From: CAVXSP01 sp963764505 | Lineage (GTDB): Bacteria; Acidobacteriota; Vicinamibacteria; Vicinamibacterales; SCN-69-37 | Assembly: GCA_963764505.1 (NCBI GenBank) | Contig: CAVXSP010000001.1 | Coordinates: 3,410,001-3,474,000 of the forward strand | Direction: 5' to 3' | DNA length: 64,000 nt | Shown: positions 44,725-54,674 of the stretch, piece by piece | Layout: each line of letters opens with the position of its first letter | Numbering within the stretch: the stretch's first letter is position 1 | Position numbers and translations under genes: made by a program | Notes under the pieces: generated by a model | Databases searched by the model: none | The model's input: the letters and a program-made list of their open reading frames with translations, nothing else | Told to the model about the DNA's origin: nothing

Positions 44725-45933
44725 CGCTCCGGCCGGTGTACCTCTGCGACGCCGTGCGCACGCCGTTCGGCCGGTACGGCGGCGCGCTGGCCGCCGTGAC
44801 GCCCCGACGACCTCGCCGCGGAGCCCCTGCGGGCGCTCCGCGCGCGCAACCCCGGCGTGGACTGGGACGCGCTCGACGACGTGATCTATGGATGCGCGAA
44901 CCAGGCGGGCGAGGACAACCGGAACGTCGCCCGCATGGCGCTGCTCCTCGCCGATCTCCCGGAACGCGTCCCGGGCGCGACCGTGAACCGTCTCTGCGGG
45001 TCCGGCCTCGAGGCGCTCGTCCAGGCGGCGCGCGCCGTCGCCACCGGCGAGATGTCGCTCGTCATCGCGGGCGGCGTCGAGAGCATGTCGCGGGCGCCGT
45101 TCGTCATGGGCAAGCCCGAGGCCGCCTTCAGCCGCGACCTGCGGTGGGCCGACACCACGCTCGGCTGGCGGTTCGTGAACCCGCGGATGAAGGCCCGATA
45201 CGGCGTCGATTCGATGGCCGAGACTGCGGAGCACGTCGCGGAGGCCTGCCGCATCGCCCGCGACGACCAGGATCGGTTCGCCTGTCGCAGCCAGATGCGC
45301 GCGGCGGCGGCGTTCGCCGCCGGCCGGCTCGCCGAAGAGATCGTCCCCGTCTCGGTCCCACAGCGGAAGGGACCGCCCGTCGTGGTCGCCGCCGACGAAC
45401 CGCCGCGTCCCGGGACCTCGCTCGAGGCGCTCGCCGGGCTCGAGCCGATCGTGCGCCGCGGCGGCACCGTCACGGCGGGGAACGCCTCCGGCCTCAACGA
45501 CGGCAGCGCCGCCCTGCTGATCGCCTCGGAGGAGGCGGTCCGGCAACATCAGTTACGGCCGCGCGCGCGATACGTCGGCGCCGCGGTGGCGGGCGTCGCG
45601 CCGCGGCTGATGGGGCTGGGTCCGGTCCCGGCCAGCCGCAAGGCCCTCGAGGCGGTCGGCCTTGGCGTGGAGCAGATGGACGTGATCGAGCTCAACGAAG
45701 CGTTCGCCGCGCAGGCCGTCGCCGTGTTGCGCGAGCTCGGCGTTCCCGAGGACGCGCCTTACGTGAACCCGAACGGCGGCGCCATCGCGCTCGGGCACCC
45801 GCTCGGCGCCAGCGGCGCGCGGCTCGCGGCGACGGCGGCGTATCAGCTCGCGCGCACCGCCGGCCGCTACGCGCTCTGCACGATGTGCATCGGGGTCGGC
45901 CAGGGGATCGCCGTCATCATCGAACGCGTGTGA
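44721..45933 (+). pseudogene. pcaF: 3-oxoadipyl-CoA thiolase, one frameshift
   Basis: The last step of the pathway, giving succinyl-CoA and acetyl-CoA. MTLRPVYLCDAVRTPFGRYG begins at 44721 (ATGA overlap with pcaR). At 44802-44805 a CCCC run has one C too many. Dropping it gives PDDLAAEPLRALRARN in frame with the rest. The remaining frame is intact: catalytic Cys in VNRLCGSGLEAL, His in GGAIALGHPLGASGAR, and Cys in CTMCIGVGQG. Only the C-run separates it from a normal 403-residue thiolase, so a sequence error is likely. Confidence 0.88.
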
Positions 45934-45936
45934 CGC

Positions 45937-47122
45937 ATGCCTGATTCGCGCGTGGCCGTCGGGATCGTCGGCGCCGGTCCGGCCGGCCTGCTGCTCGGCC
46001 ACCTGCTGCACCTGGCCGGCATCGACTCGGTCACGGTCGAGATCCGGAGCGAGTCGCACGTGATCGAGCGCGTCCGGGCGGGCGTGCTCGAGCAGGGGTC
46101 GGTCGATCTGCTCCACCAGACGGGCCTCGGCGCCCGGCTCGCGCGCGAGGGCATGCGCCACGAGGGCCTCTTCCTCGCGTTCAACGGCGAGCGGCACCAC
46201 GTCGACCTGGCCGGACTGACCGGAGGCCGCGCGATCACGGTCTACGGCCAGAACGAAGTCGTGCGCGACCTGCTCGCGGCGCGTCACCAGGCCGGCGCCC
46301 GGCTGCTGTTCGAGGCCGAGGACGTCCGCCTCTCCGACGTCGAGTCCGATCGGCCGCGGCTGCACGCGCGCGAGGAAGGCCACGCGCACGTCTTCACGTG
46401 CGACTACCTGGTCGGCTGCGACGGGTCGCACGGCATCTCGCGCCCGTCGCTTCCGGCCGGTGCGGCACGGATCTACGAGGGCGTTCCGCCGTTCGCCTGG
46501 CTCGGCGTCCTCGCGCGGGCGGCGCCGTCCTCCCACCAGCTCGTCTACAGCCTGCACGAGCGCGGGTTCGCGCTCTTCAGCATGCGTACGCCGGAGATCA
46601 CCCGTCTCTACCTGCAGTGCCCGCCCGACGATGCGATCGAGCAGTGGTCCGACGACCGGATCTGGGACGAGCTGCTGACGCGCCTGCACACGCGCGACGG
46701 CTGGCGCCCGACCGAAGGTCCGATCCTGCAGAAGAGCATCACCGGTCTGCGCAGCGTCGTGACGGATCCGATGCGATGCGGCCGTCTGTTCCTGGCCGGC
46801 GACGCGGCGCACATCGTGCCCGCCGACGGGCGCCAAGGGCCTGAACCTGGCGATCGCCGACGTCTGGCGGCTCGCGGGTGCCCTTGCGGACCGCTATCGG
46901 ACGGGGAGCCAGACCGCGCTCGACGCGTACTCCGTTCGCGGCGTCCGGCGCACCTGGCGGGCGCAGCGGTTCTCGTGGTGGATGACGTCCATGCTGCACA
47001 GAACCGACGCCGGCGACACGTTCCACTATCGCCGTCAAATCGCGGATCTCGACTATCTCGTCAGCTCGCGGGCCGCGATGACCGGCCTGGCCGAGAACTA
47101 CGCCGGGCTGCCGCTGGAGTGA
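45937..47122 (+). pseudogene. pobA: 4-hydroxybenzoate 3-monooxygenase, one frameshift
   Basis: A flavin monooxygenase that makes protocatechuate from 4-hydroxybenzoate using NAD(P)H and O2. GIVGAGPAGLLLGHLLHLAG (9-28) is the FAD-binding loop. RVRAGVLEQGSVDLL is diagnostic of PobA. CDYLVGCDGSHGISRPS and RLFLAGDAAHIVP follow. At 46819-46821 a surplus C breaks the frame in HIVPPTGAKG. Removing it restores GAKGLNLAIADVWRLAGALA to a stop at 47120-47122, giving about 394 residues, the normal length. Confidence 0.88.
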
Positions 47123-47149
47123 GCGGCGCCGGCCCAGGAGGACAAGCTC

Positions 47150-48256
47150 ATGCACGTGTGGCGGAGTGACGTCGTCGGCAGCCTGCTGCGGCCAGCCGAT
47201 CTCACGGCCGCGCGCGAACGGCTGGCCGAAGGCCGGCTGACGCCGGCCGCCTTCAAGACGATCGAGGACCGGGCGGTGGACGACGCGCTGCGGCTGCAGG
47301 AAGCGGCCGGCCTCGAGGTGGTCACCGACGGCGAGATGCGGCGGTACGCGTTCTACGGCCATCTGGTCGACGCGCTCGAAGGGTTCGACAGGTTCGGCGG
47401 CTGGTCCATCACCTTCCGCGACGCGGACGGGCGCGAGGCCGCGCCGCTGCGGCGCCCCGTCGTCGTGGAAAAGCTGCGATGGCGCCGCCAGATGGCCGCC
47501 GAGGAGTTCACCTGGCTGCGTGGCCGCACGACCCGGCAGGCGAAGGTCACCCTTCTCAGCGCGCAGCAGGCGGCGGCCTACTACGATCCGGACGCGTCGA
47601 AGGCGGCCTACCCCACGCGCGACGCGTATCTGGCCGATCTGGTCGACTTCACGCGGCGCGAGATCGCCGAGCTCCGACGGCTGGGCTGCGAGTACATCCA
47701 GATCGACGCGCCGCAGTACGCCGCGCTCCTCGACGAGCGGATGCGCGAGGGCTACCGGCAGCGCGGCAGCGACCCCGACCGGCTCATCGAGACCTGTATC
47801 GAGCTCGACAACGCGATCATCGACGGCCACCCCGGCGTGACGTTCGGCATCCACATCTGCCGCGGCAACCACAAGAGCATGTTCTACGCCTCCGGTGGCT
47901 ACGATCGGATCGCGGCGCAGGTCTTCCGGCGCGCTCGGTTCCACCGCTTCCTCCTCGAGTACGACGACGCCAGATCGGGCACGTTCGAGCCGCTGCGACA
48001 CGTACCCGACGACCGCGTCGTCGTGCTCGGGCTGATCAGTACGAAGGCACCGGACCTCGAACAGGCCGAGGTCATCCGGCGGCGGATCGCCGAAGCGTCG
48101 CGATTCGTGCCCCTCGAGCGTCTGGCGCTCAGCCCGCAGTGCGGCTTCGCCTCGACGCACGAGGGCAATCGGATTTCCGCGGACGACCAGCGCCGGAAGC
48201 TCGAGCTGGTCGCGGCGATCGCGAGCCAGACGTGGGGTGAGCAGCCGCCCGCCTGA
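47150..48256 (+). CDS. MetE-like methyltransferase (cobalamin-independent methionine synthase II family)
   Basis: A 368-residue protein equivalent to the catalytic C-terminal half of MetE. Zinc ligands are visible: His and Cys in GIHICRGNHKS and Cys in LSPQCGFAST. EYIQIDAPQYAALLDE holds the conserved substrate Asp. There is no N-terminal folate-binding half, so it is not a standard MetE. Its place after pobA suggests use of methyl groups released from methoxylated aromatics, but this is inference. AGGAGGA precedes the ATG. Confidence 0.8.
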   Translation: MHVWRSDVVGSLLRPADLTAARERLAEGRLTPAAFKTIEDRAVDDALRLQEAAGLEVVTDGEMRRYAFYGHLVDALEGFDRFGGWSITFRDADGREAAPLRRPVVVEKLRWRRQMAAEEFTWLRGRTTRQAKVTLLSAQQAAAYYDPDASKAAYPTRDAYLADLVDFTRREIAELRRLGCEYIQIDAPQYAALLDERMREGYRQRGSDPDRLIETCIELDNAIIDGHPGVTFGIHICRGNHKSMFYASGGYDRIAAQVFRRARFHRFLLEYDDARSGTFEPLRHVPDDRVVVLGLISTKAPDLEQAEVIRRRIAEASRFVPLERLALSPQCGFASTHEGNRISADDQRRKLELVAAIASQTWGEQPPA

Positions 48257-48430
48257 TGCCACGGCGCCCGCGCGCCATTCCCCTGAGTGCCACGCACCTG
48301 CGGCCGTAGCGGAAGTATGCGTGGGTGTCGCTGATTCGGACAGCATCACGCGCAGTTTTCGGACCCGCGCTGGAGCCCGATCGGGGGCACGTCGATTGCA
48401 CATACGTTCCCGTCTCGGGACTCATGCCGC

Positions 48431-49081
48431 ATGCCGCAGCTGTTTCCCACGTGGAGCGATGCTCTCGCACGCATTCTCTGGACGCTTCTGGCGATCGTCG
48501 TCATCGGCGTGCCCGTGTTGCTGATGGCCTGGGTGCGCACGCCGTACGTGACCGGGCAGTTCGCGCAGCTGCCTCAGCCCGTCCCGTTCGATCATCGCCA
48601 TCACGTCGTCGACGACGAGATCGGGTGTCTGTACTGCCATCAGGATGCCGAGCGGGGGCCGCACGCCGGCGTGCCAGCGACCGACCTGTGCCTGAATTGC
48701 CACAGTCAGATCTGGACCGACAGCCCGGTGCTGAAGATCGTGTGGCAGAGCGATCGCGAGCGCCGGCCCATCGCGTGGCAGCGCGTGACGTTCCTGCCGG
48801 ACTTCGTCTACTTCAATCACGCGATTCACATCGACAAGGGCGTCGGATGCGAGACGTGTCATGGCCGCGTCGACGAGATGCCGCGCGTCTACCAGGTCGC
48901 CCCGCTGACGATGAGCTGGTGCCTCGATTGCCATCGGGACCCTGCGCGCTATCTGCGACCGCGAAGCGCCGTGACGGTCATGGGCTATCGCCCTGACCGC
49001 CCGCAGCGCGAGCTCGGCCTCGCGCTGATGACGGCCTACGACGTGCACGTCCTCACGACCTGCACCACGTGCCATCGATAG
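48431..49081 (+). CDS. actA: Alternative complex III, multiheme cytochrome c subunit ActA
   Basis: A 216-residue membrane-anchored cytochrome. One N-terminal helix (ILWTLLAIVVIGVPVLLMAW) is followed by five CxxCH heme sites: CLYCH, CLNCH, CETCH, CLDCH and CTTCH. FDHRHHVVDDEIGCLYC is the family opening. It receives electrons from the Fe-S subunit and passes them toward the monoheme subunit. First gene of the act-cox operon; the 174 bases before it hold no gene. Confidence 0.92.
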   Translation: MPQLFPTWSDALARILWTLLAIVVIGVPVLLMAWVRTPYVTGQFAQLPQPVPFDHRHHVVDDEIGCLYCHQDAERGPHAGVPATDLCLNCHSQIWTDSPVLKIVWQSDRERRPIAWQRVTFLPDFVYFNHAIHIDKGVGCETCHGRVDEMPRVYQVAPLTMSWCLDCHRDPARYLRPRSAVTVMGYRPDRPQRELGLALMTAYDVHVLTTCTTCHR

Positions 49082-49139
49082 CGCCGCGCCCGGAGGTGCC
49101 GAACCGAACGACGAGCGGCGGCAACGCCGCGAGGAGGCT

Positions 49140-52115
49140 GTGACCGACCGAGCCGATCCCCTGCGTCTCTACGCACGCGCCGAGCTCGAGGGGCGCCCTC
49201 GGGCTGGCGCGATGGCGTCCCCGGAATTCCCGGCCGGAGCGGCCGAATGGGCGGACGGCGTGAGCCGTCGAGAGTTCGTGCGCCTCGTCGGCGCGACGAT
49301 CCTGGCGGCGACCGGCGCGGCCTGCGGCGGCCCCCGCGGCGAGATCGTGCCGTACGCCGTTCAACCACCCGAAGTCGTCCCGGGCGTCCCCCTCCATTAC
49401 GCGACGGCGATGGAGCTCGACGGCTACGCGGCCGGGCTCGTGGTCGAAAGCCGCGAAGGCCGCCCGGTCAAGGTGGAGGGCAATCCGGTCCATCCGGCCA
49501 GCCTCGGCGCCGCCGGCGTGTTCGCGCAGGCCTCGGTGTTGCAGCTCTACGACCCCGACCGCGGCCGCTACATCACCCGGCGCGGCGCCGACAGCTCATG
49601 GACCGACTTCGCGGCCGCCTTCAGCGATCGGGAGCTGCAGCGCGTCGCGGGGGCGTCGGGCGAGGGTCTTTTCCTCCTTCTGGAGCCTACGGCCTCGCCG
49701 ATCGTTCTCGAGGTCGCCAGCCGCATCCTGGCCCGCTTTCCCGGTGCCTCGTTCTGCTATCACGCGCCGCTCGCCGCGCCGGGACCGGTCGACGGCGCCC
49801 GTCTGGCGTTCGGCCGGGAGCTCCAGCCGATCTACGACTTGTCCAACGCCGACGTCGTGCTCACCGCCGACGCCGATCTGTTCGCGACCGGGCCGTTCGC
49901 CCTGCGCTACGCCCGCCAGTTCGCCGACGGCCGCCGCGTGCGGAGCGCGTCGGACCCGATGAACCGGCTGTACGCGATCGACGGCGTCGTCACGCCGACG
50001 GGCATCTCCGCCGATCACCGCCTCGCGGCACGGCCCGGGGACGTGGTCGCGCTGCTGGCGGCGCTCGCGCGCGAGGTGCTGGCTCAGACGGGCGGCGCGC
50101 CCGCGGCCGGCTTGTCGCCGGCGCTCGCCCGCGCGGTCAACGCCCGGCATGGCGACTGGGTGCGGGGCGTAGCGGCCGATCTCGTCGCGCACCGTGGCCG
50201 CGCCGTCGTCGTCGTCGGCGACCGTCAGCCGCCGGTCGGGCACGCGCTGGGTCATCTGCTCAACGAGATCCTCGGCGCGGCCGGAACGACGGTGCGGTTC
50301 GTCGAGCCCGCGCGGCGAGTCGGCCGTCCGGGCCGCACCGATCTCGCGGGGCTGGCCGAGGCGCTGCGCGGCGGCGACGTGCGCGCGCTGGCCGTCCTCG
50401 GCGGCAACCCGTCGTACACCGCGCCTGCCTCGATGGCGCTCGGCACGCTGATCCGGCGCGTCCCCCTCAGCCTCTACGCCGGGCTCTATCCGGACCAGAC
50501 CGCCGGCGACGCGCAGTGGTACGTGCCGCTCGGCCACTTCCTCGAGTCGTGGGGCGATGCACGAGCGCTCGACGGCACGACGTCCATCGTCCAGCCGCTC
50601 ATCGCACCGCTGTTCGGGGCGCGGAGCCTGGTCGAGCTGCTCGCGTTCTTCGCAGGCGATCGGCGCGCGCCGGACGAGATCGTGCGTGCCTTCTGGTCCG
50701 GTCCGACAAAGCTCGGTCCCGATCCCGATGCGTGGCGCGACACCCTCCGGTCGGGCGTCGTCCCCGGCTCGGCAGCCACGTCGGTCCTCCCGACGCCGGA
50801 CTGGGCGGCCATCGCAGGGGCGGTCGCCGAGGCGCCGGCGACGGGCAACGGGTTCGAGCTGCTGCTGAGCGAGGACCCGTCCGTGCACGACGGGCGCTTC
50901 GCGAACAACGCGTGGCTGCAGGAGCTGCCGAAGCCGTTCAGCAAGCTCACGTGGCAGAACGCCGCCCGCATCAGCCCGGCGACGGCGGCGGCGCTGCAAG
51001 TCGACACGGGCACGGTGCTGGAGATCGCCTCGGGCGGCCGGCGCGTGCAGGCGCCGGCCGTGGTCGTGCCCGGCATGGCGGACCGCCTCGTCGCGCTCGC
51101 GTTCGGCTACGGCCAGACCCGGGCCGGCCGAACGGCCCTCAACGTCGGCGCGAACGCGTACGAGGCGTGGGATCGGGTCGGCCGGTACGTCCAACCGGCG
51201 TCGGCCTCGGCCGCGCAGCTCCTGGGCCTCCCCTTCTCGGAGTCGCTGGCCATCACGCAGCTGGCGATGAGCCAGAACGGCCGGCCGATTCTGCTCGAGT
51301 CCACGCTGGCCCGGCTGCGGACCGATCCGTCGTTCACGGAACCGCATCGCGGGCCGGAGGCGCACCTCTACGCGTCGGAGTTCGCCGGCCGCCAGTGGGG
51401 CATGGCGATCGATCTGACCGTCTGCACGGGCTGCAACGCGTGCGTCATCGCTTGTCAGGCGGAGAACAACGTCCCGGTCGTGGGCAAGGGCGGCGTGCTC
51501 GACCGGCGCGAGATGCACTGGCTGCGGGTCGATCGGTACGTCGACGTCGACCCGCAGTCCGGCGCCGCCCGCATCGGCATGCAGCCGATGCTCTGCCAGC
51601 ACTGCGAAGACGCGCCGTGCGAGTACGTCTGTCCGGTCAACGCCACGGTCCACAGCCCCGACGGCCTCAACGAGATGATCTACAACCGCTGCGTCGGCAC
51701 GCGGTTCTGTTCGAACAACTGTCCCTACAAGGTTCGGCGCTTCAACTTCCTCAACTACACCTCCCGCAAGACCGAGACGGAAAGGATGGCGATGAACCCG
51801 GACGTCACGGTCCGGGGCCGCGGGGTGATGGAGAAGTGCACGTTCTGCGTGCAGCGCATCCGGCGCGCGGACATCGCAGCGGGCACGACCGGATCCGACG
51901 ACCCGTATGCCCGGCTGCAGACGGCCTGCCAGCAGGCCTGCCCGACGCGCGCGATCGTGTTCGGCGCGATTTCCGACCCCGGCTCGGAGGTCGCGCGCGC
52001 GGCCCTCGCGCCGCAGAGCTATGAGGTGCTGCACGAGCTGGGCACGCGCCCGCGGGTGCACTATCTGGCGCGGCTGCGCAACGTCAATCCAGCGGTCGCG
52101 GAGGTCACGACGTGA
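49140..52115 (+). CDS. actB: Alternative complex III, molybdopterin-like and Fe-S subunit ActB
   Basis: A 991-residue fused subunit. A twin-arginine motif (SRREFVRLVG, Arg43-Arg44) starts it. Residues about 60-720 form a molybdopterin-oxidoreductase fold that in this complex binds no cofactor. The C-terminal 250 residues carry four cluster motifs: CTGCNACVIACQAENN, CQHCEDAPCEYVCPV, CVGTRFCSNNCPYKVRRF, and CTFCVQR with CQQACP. GTG start at 49140. It links quinol oxidation by ActC to the cytochromes. Confidence 0.93.
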   Translation: MTDRADPLRLYARAELEGRPRAGAMASPEFPAGAAEWADGVSRREFVRLVGATILAATGAACGGPRGEIVPYAVQPPEVVPGVPLHYATAMELDGYAAGLVVESREGRPVKVEGNPVHPASLGAAGVFAQASVLQLYDPDRGRYITRRGADSSWTDFAAAFSDRELQRVAGASGEGLFLLLEPTASPIVLEVASRILARFPGASFCYHAPLAAPGPVDGARLAFGRELQPIYDLSNADVVLTADADLFATGPFALRYARQFADGRRVRSASDPMNRLYAIDGVVTPTGISADHRLAARPGDVVALLAALAREVLAQTGGAPAAGLSPALARAVNARHGDWVRGVAADLVAHRGRAVVVVGDRQPPVGHALGHLLNEILGAAGTTVRFVEPARRVGRPGRTDLAGLAEALRGGDVRALAVLGGNPSYTAPASMALGTLIRRVPLSLYAGLYPDQTAGDAQWYVPLGHFLESWGDARALDGTTSIVQPLIAPLFGARSLVELLAFFAGDRRAPDEIVRAFWSGPTKLGPDPDAWRDTLRSGVVPGSAATSVLPTPDWAAIAGAVAEAPATGNGFELLLSEDPSVHDGRFANNAWLQELPKPFSKLTWQNAARISPATAAALQVDTGTVLEIASGGRRVQAPAVVVPGMADRLVALAFGYGQTRAGRTALNVGANAYEAWDRVGRYVQPASASAAQLLGLPFSESLAITQLAMSQNGRPILLESTLARLRTDPSFTEPHRGPEAHLYASEFAGRQWGMAIDLTVCTGCNACVIACQAENNVPVVGKGGVLDRREMHWLRVDRYVDVDPQSGAARIGMQPMLCQHCEDAPCEYVCPVNATVHSPDGLNEMIYNRCVGTRFCSNNCPYKVRRFNFLNYTSRKTETERMAMNPDVTVRGRGVMEKCTFCVQRIRRADIAAGTTGSDDPYARLQTACQQACPTRAIVFGAISDPGSEVARAALAPQSYEVLHELGTRPRVHYLARLRNVNPAVAEVTT

Positions 52116-53485
52116 GCACCCTGGCCCGGAGCACGCCGCCGCTCCGCCGCGAAGCCGCCCTGCTGACGCGCCGGCTGGACAATGCCGCGCTCACCGAGCA
52201 TCTGCTCAGGCCCATCTGGCACACGCCCCTGCTCTGGCGCGTGCTCTTCCTGTACTCGATCGCCGCGGTCCTGGTGCTGATCGTCTGCGTCACCTACACG
52301 CTCGTGCTCGGGCCGGGCGTCTGGGGCAACAACATCCCGGTCGCCTGGGCGTTCCCGATCATCAATTTCGTGTACTGGATCGGAATCGGCCACGCCGGCA
52401 CGTTCATCTCCGCGTTCCTGCTCGTGATGGCGCAGGAGTGGCGCGGCTCCATCAATCGGATTGCCGAGGCGATGACGCTCTTCGCGCTGGTCAACGCCGG
52501 CATGTTCCCGCTGCTGCACCTCGGCCGCCCCTGGTTCGCCTACTGGCTCATCCCGTACCCGGCGACGATGGGCGTCTGGCCGCAGTTCAAGAGCTCGCTC
52601 CCGTGGGACATCGCCGCGGTCTCGACGTACTTCACCGTCTCGCTGCTCTTCTGGTTCCTCGGCCTCGTGCCGGATCTGGCGACGGCGCGCGACTGCGCCC
52701 CGACGCGGCTGCGCCGGCGGCTGTACGGATTCTTCGCGTTCGGCTGGCGGGGCACGCTCGAGCAGTGGCAGCACTACCGGATTCTGTACGGGCTGCTCGG
52801 CGCGCTCGCGACCCCGCTCGTCATCTCCGTCCATTCCATCGTCAGCCTGGATTTCTCGATCGCGCAGCTGCCCGGCTGGCACTCGACGATCTTCCCGCCC
52901 TACTTCGTCGCGGGCGCAATCTATTCCGGCTTCGCGATGGTGCTCTGCCTCGTCCTGCCCATCCGCTGGTACTACGGCCTGAAGGACGTCATCACCGAGG
53001 CGCACCTCGACAAGATCGCCAAGATCACGCTCGCGATGGCGTGGATCATGATCTACTGCTACGCCATCGAGCAGTTCGTCGGCTGGTACAGCGGCGACGA
53101 GTACGAACGCTACATGTATCTCTCGTACCGGCCGTTCGGCAGCTACGGCTGGGTGTTCTGGCTGCTCGTCACCACGAACCTCGTGATCCCGCAGGTGCTC
53201 TGGTGGCGCCGCATGCGGCGCAGCACGGTCGCGCTGTTCGGCGTGGGCGTGTCGGTCCTCGTCGGCATGTGGGTCGAGCGCTTCGTCATCGTCGTGACAT
53301 CGCTCGCACGCGACTACCTGCCCTCGAGCTGGCACGCCTACGCCCCCACGCTCGTCGACTGGGGCATCCTGCTCGGCAGCTTCGGCCTGTTCCTGTTCCT
53401 CTTCCTGCTGTTCCTGCGGTTCGTGCCGTTCGTGCCGATCGCGGAGATCAAGAAGCTGCAGCACGAGCTCGAGGAGGCGTCGTGA
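52112..53485 (+). CDS. actC: Alternative complex III, NrfD-like quinol-oxidising subunit ActC
   Basis: A 457-residue membrane protein with about ten helices. IWHTPLLWRVLFLYSIAAVL begins the NrfD/PsrC fold. WIGIGHAGTFISAFLLVMAQ holds the quinol-site His, and LLHLGRPWFAYWLIPYPATM follows. It oxidises menaquinol or ubiquinol. It overlaps actB and actD by 4 bases each. Confidence 0.93.
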   Translation: MSTLARSTPPLRREAALLTRRLDNAALTEHLLRPIWHTPLLWRVLFLYSIAAVLVLIVCVTYTLVLGPGVWGNNIPVAWAFPIINFVYWIGIGHAGTFISAFLLVMAQEWRGSINRIAEAMTLFALVNAGMFPLLHLGRPWFAYWLIPYPATMGVWPQFKSSLPWDIAAVSTYFTVSLLFWFLGLVPDLATARDCAPTRLRRRLYGFFAFGWRGTLEQWQHYRILYGLLGALATPLVISVHSIVSLDFSIAQLPGWHSTIFPPYFVAGAIYSGFAMVLCLVLPIRWYYGLKDVITEAHLDKIAKITLAMAWIMIYCYAIEQFVGWYSGDEYERYMYLSYRPFGSYGWVFWLLVTTNLVIPQVLWWRRMRRSTVALFGVGVSVLVGMWVERFVIVVTSLARDYLPSSWHAYAPTLVDWGILLGSFGLFLFLFLLFLRFVPFVPIAEIKKLQHELEEAS

Positions 53486-54051
53486 GGCGCAGCACGGACG
53501 TGGCGATGACGAATCTGCGGCGCGGACTGCTGGCAGAGTTCGACGAGGCGGACCTGATGTCGGCCGCCGCCGAGCGCCTGCACGCCGAGGGATTCCGCCA
53601 CATCGTGAGCTACTCGCCCCAGGATCTGCCCGAGACGGCCGCGCGCCTCGGCCTGTCGCGGACCCGGCTGCCGGCCATCGTTCTGGCAGGAGGCATCGCC
53701 GGCGCCATCTTCGCCTACTGGATTCAGTGGTACACGGCCGCGGTCTCGTACCCGCTGATCGTCGGCGGCCGTCCGCCGCACGCGGGGCCCGCCTTCGTGC
53801 TGATCACGTTCGAGACGATGGTCCTGTTCGCCTCGTGGGCGGGATTCCTCAGCTTCTTCTGGCTGCTCGGTCTGCCACGCCTGTGGAGCCCGGTGGCCGA
53901 GATTCCGCGGTTCGAGCGCGCGACGGTCGATCGCTTCTGGGTGGGAGTGTCGCACGACGATCCGCGATTCGATCCGATCCGGGTGGCGGCCGTGCTCGAA
54001 ACGGCAGGACCGCTGCGGGTCGTCGAGCTCGAAACGGAGGAGCCGAGATGA
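53482..54051 (+). CDS. actD: Alternative complex III, DUF3341 subunit ActD
   Basis: A 189-residue protein. Two membrane helices (PAIVLAGGIAGAIFAYWIQ and LITFETMVLFASWAGFLSFF) lie between cytosolic ends. WYTAAVSYPLIVGGRPPHAG is the family signature. GTG at 53482 overlaps the actC stop and has GAGGAGG 5 bases upstream; an internal ATG (53506) is an alternative. Confidence 0.9.
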   Translation: MRRSTDVAMTNLRRGLLAEFDEADLMSAAAERLHAEGFRHIVSYSPQDLPETAARLGLSRTRLPAIVLAGGIAGAIFAYWIQWYTAAVSYPLIVGGRPPHAGPAFVLITFETMVLFASWAGFLSFFWLLGLPRLWSPVAEIPRFERATVDRFWVGVSHDDPRFDPIRVAAVLETAGPLRVVELETEEPR

Positions 54052-54674
54052 GCCCGCGTCGCACGCGTGGTCTCGGCGCGCTCGCGCTGGCGACGCTGCT
54101 CGGCATCACGCCGGCCTGCGACTCCCGGCCCGGAAGGTTCCCGTTCGACTGGGAACGCATGCGCGACCAGCCGCGGTACGATGCGTACGGATCCAGTCGA
54201 TTCTTCTCCGACGGGCAGGCGATGCGCGTGCCGCCGCCGGGCACGGTCCCGCAGGACGCCGAATCGCCCGAGGGCGGCATCGCGCAGGCGCGCCTGCTGA
54301 CGGTCGTGCCCGTCGACGTCGACGCGGCGCTCATGACGCGCGGCCGCAACCGATACGAGACGTTCTGCGCGCCGTGCCACGCGCTGGACGGGTCCGCGCA
54401 ATCGCCGGTCGCGCTCAACATGCAGCTCCGCCGTCCCCCGTCGCTGCTCGAGGAGCGCATCCGAGCGCTGCCGGTGGGCCGCATCTACCAGGCAATCACG
54501 CAGGGCTACGGCCTGATGCCGTCCTACGCGCACCAGCTCTCCACGCGCGAGCGCTGGGGCGTCGTCGCCTACGTCCGCGCGCTGGAGCTGAGCCGGAGCG
54601 CCACGCTCGCGGCGCTGCCGCCGGAGGTGCGCGCCGAAGCCGAGCAGGCGCTCGGGCGGAGAGGGCCTCGATGA
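54048..54674 (+). CDS. actE: Alternative complex III, monoheme cytochrome c subunit ActE
   Basis: A 208-residue lipoprotein-like cytochrome. The signal ends in LGITPAC. One heme site, CAPCHALDG, lies about residue 107, and the axial Met is in QGYGLMPSY. MRDQPRYDAYGSSRFFSDGQ is typical of ActE. It hands electrons to the terminal oxidase. Confidence 0.9.
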   Translation: MSPRRTRGLGALALATLLGITPACDSRPGRFPFDWERMRDQPRYDAYGSSRFFSDGQAMRVPPPGTVPQDAESPEGGIAQARLLTVVPVDVDAALMTRGRNRYETFCAPCHALDGSAQSPVALNMQLRRPPSLLEERIRALPVGRIYQAITQGYGLMPSYAHQLSTRERWGVVAYVRALELSRSATLAALPPEVRAEAEQALGRRGPR

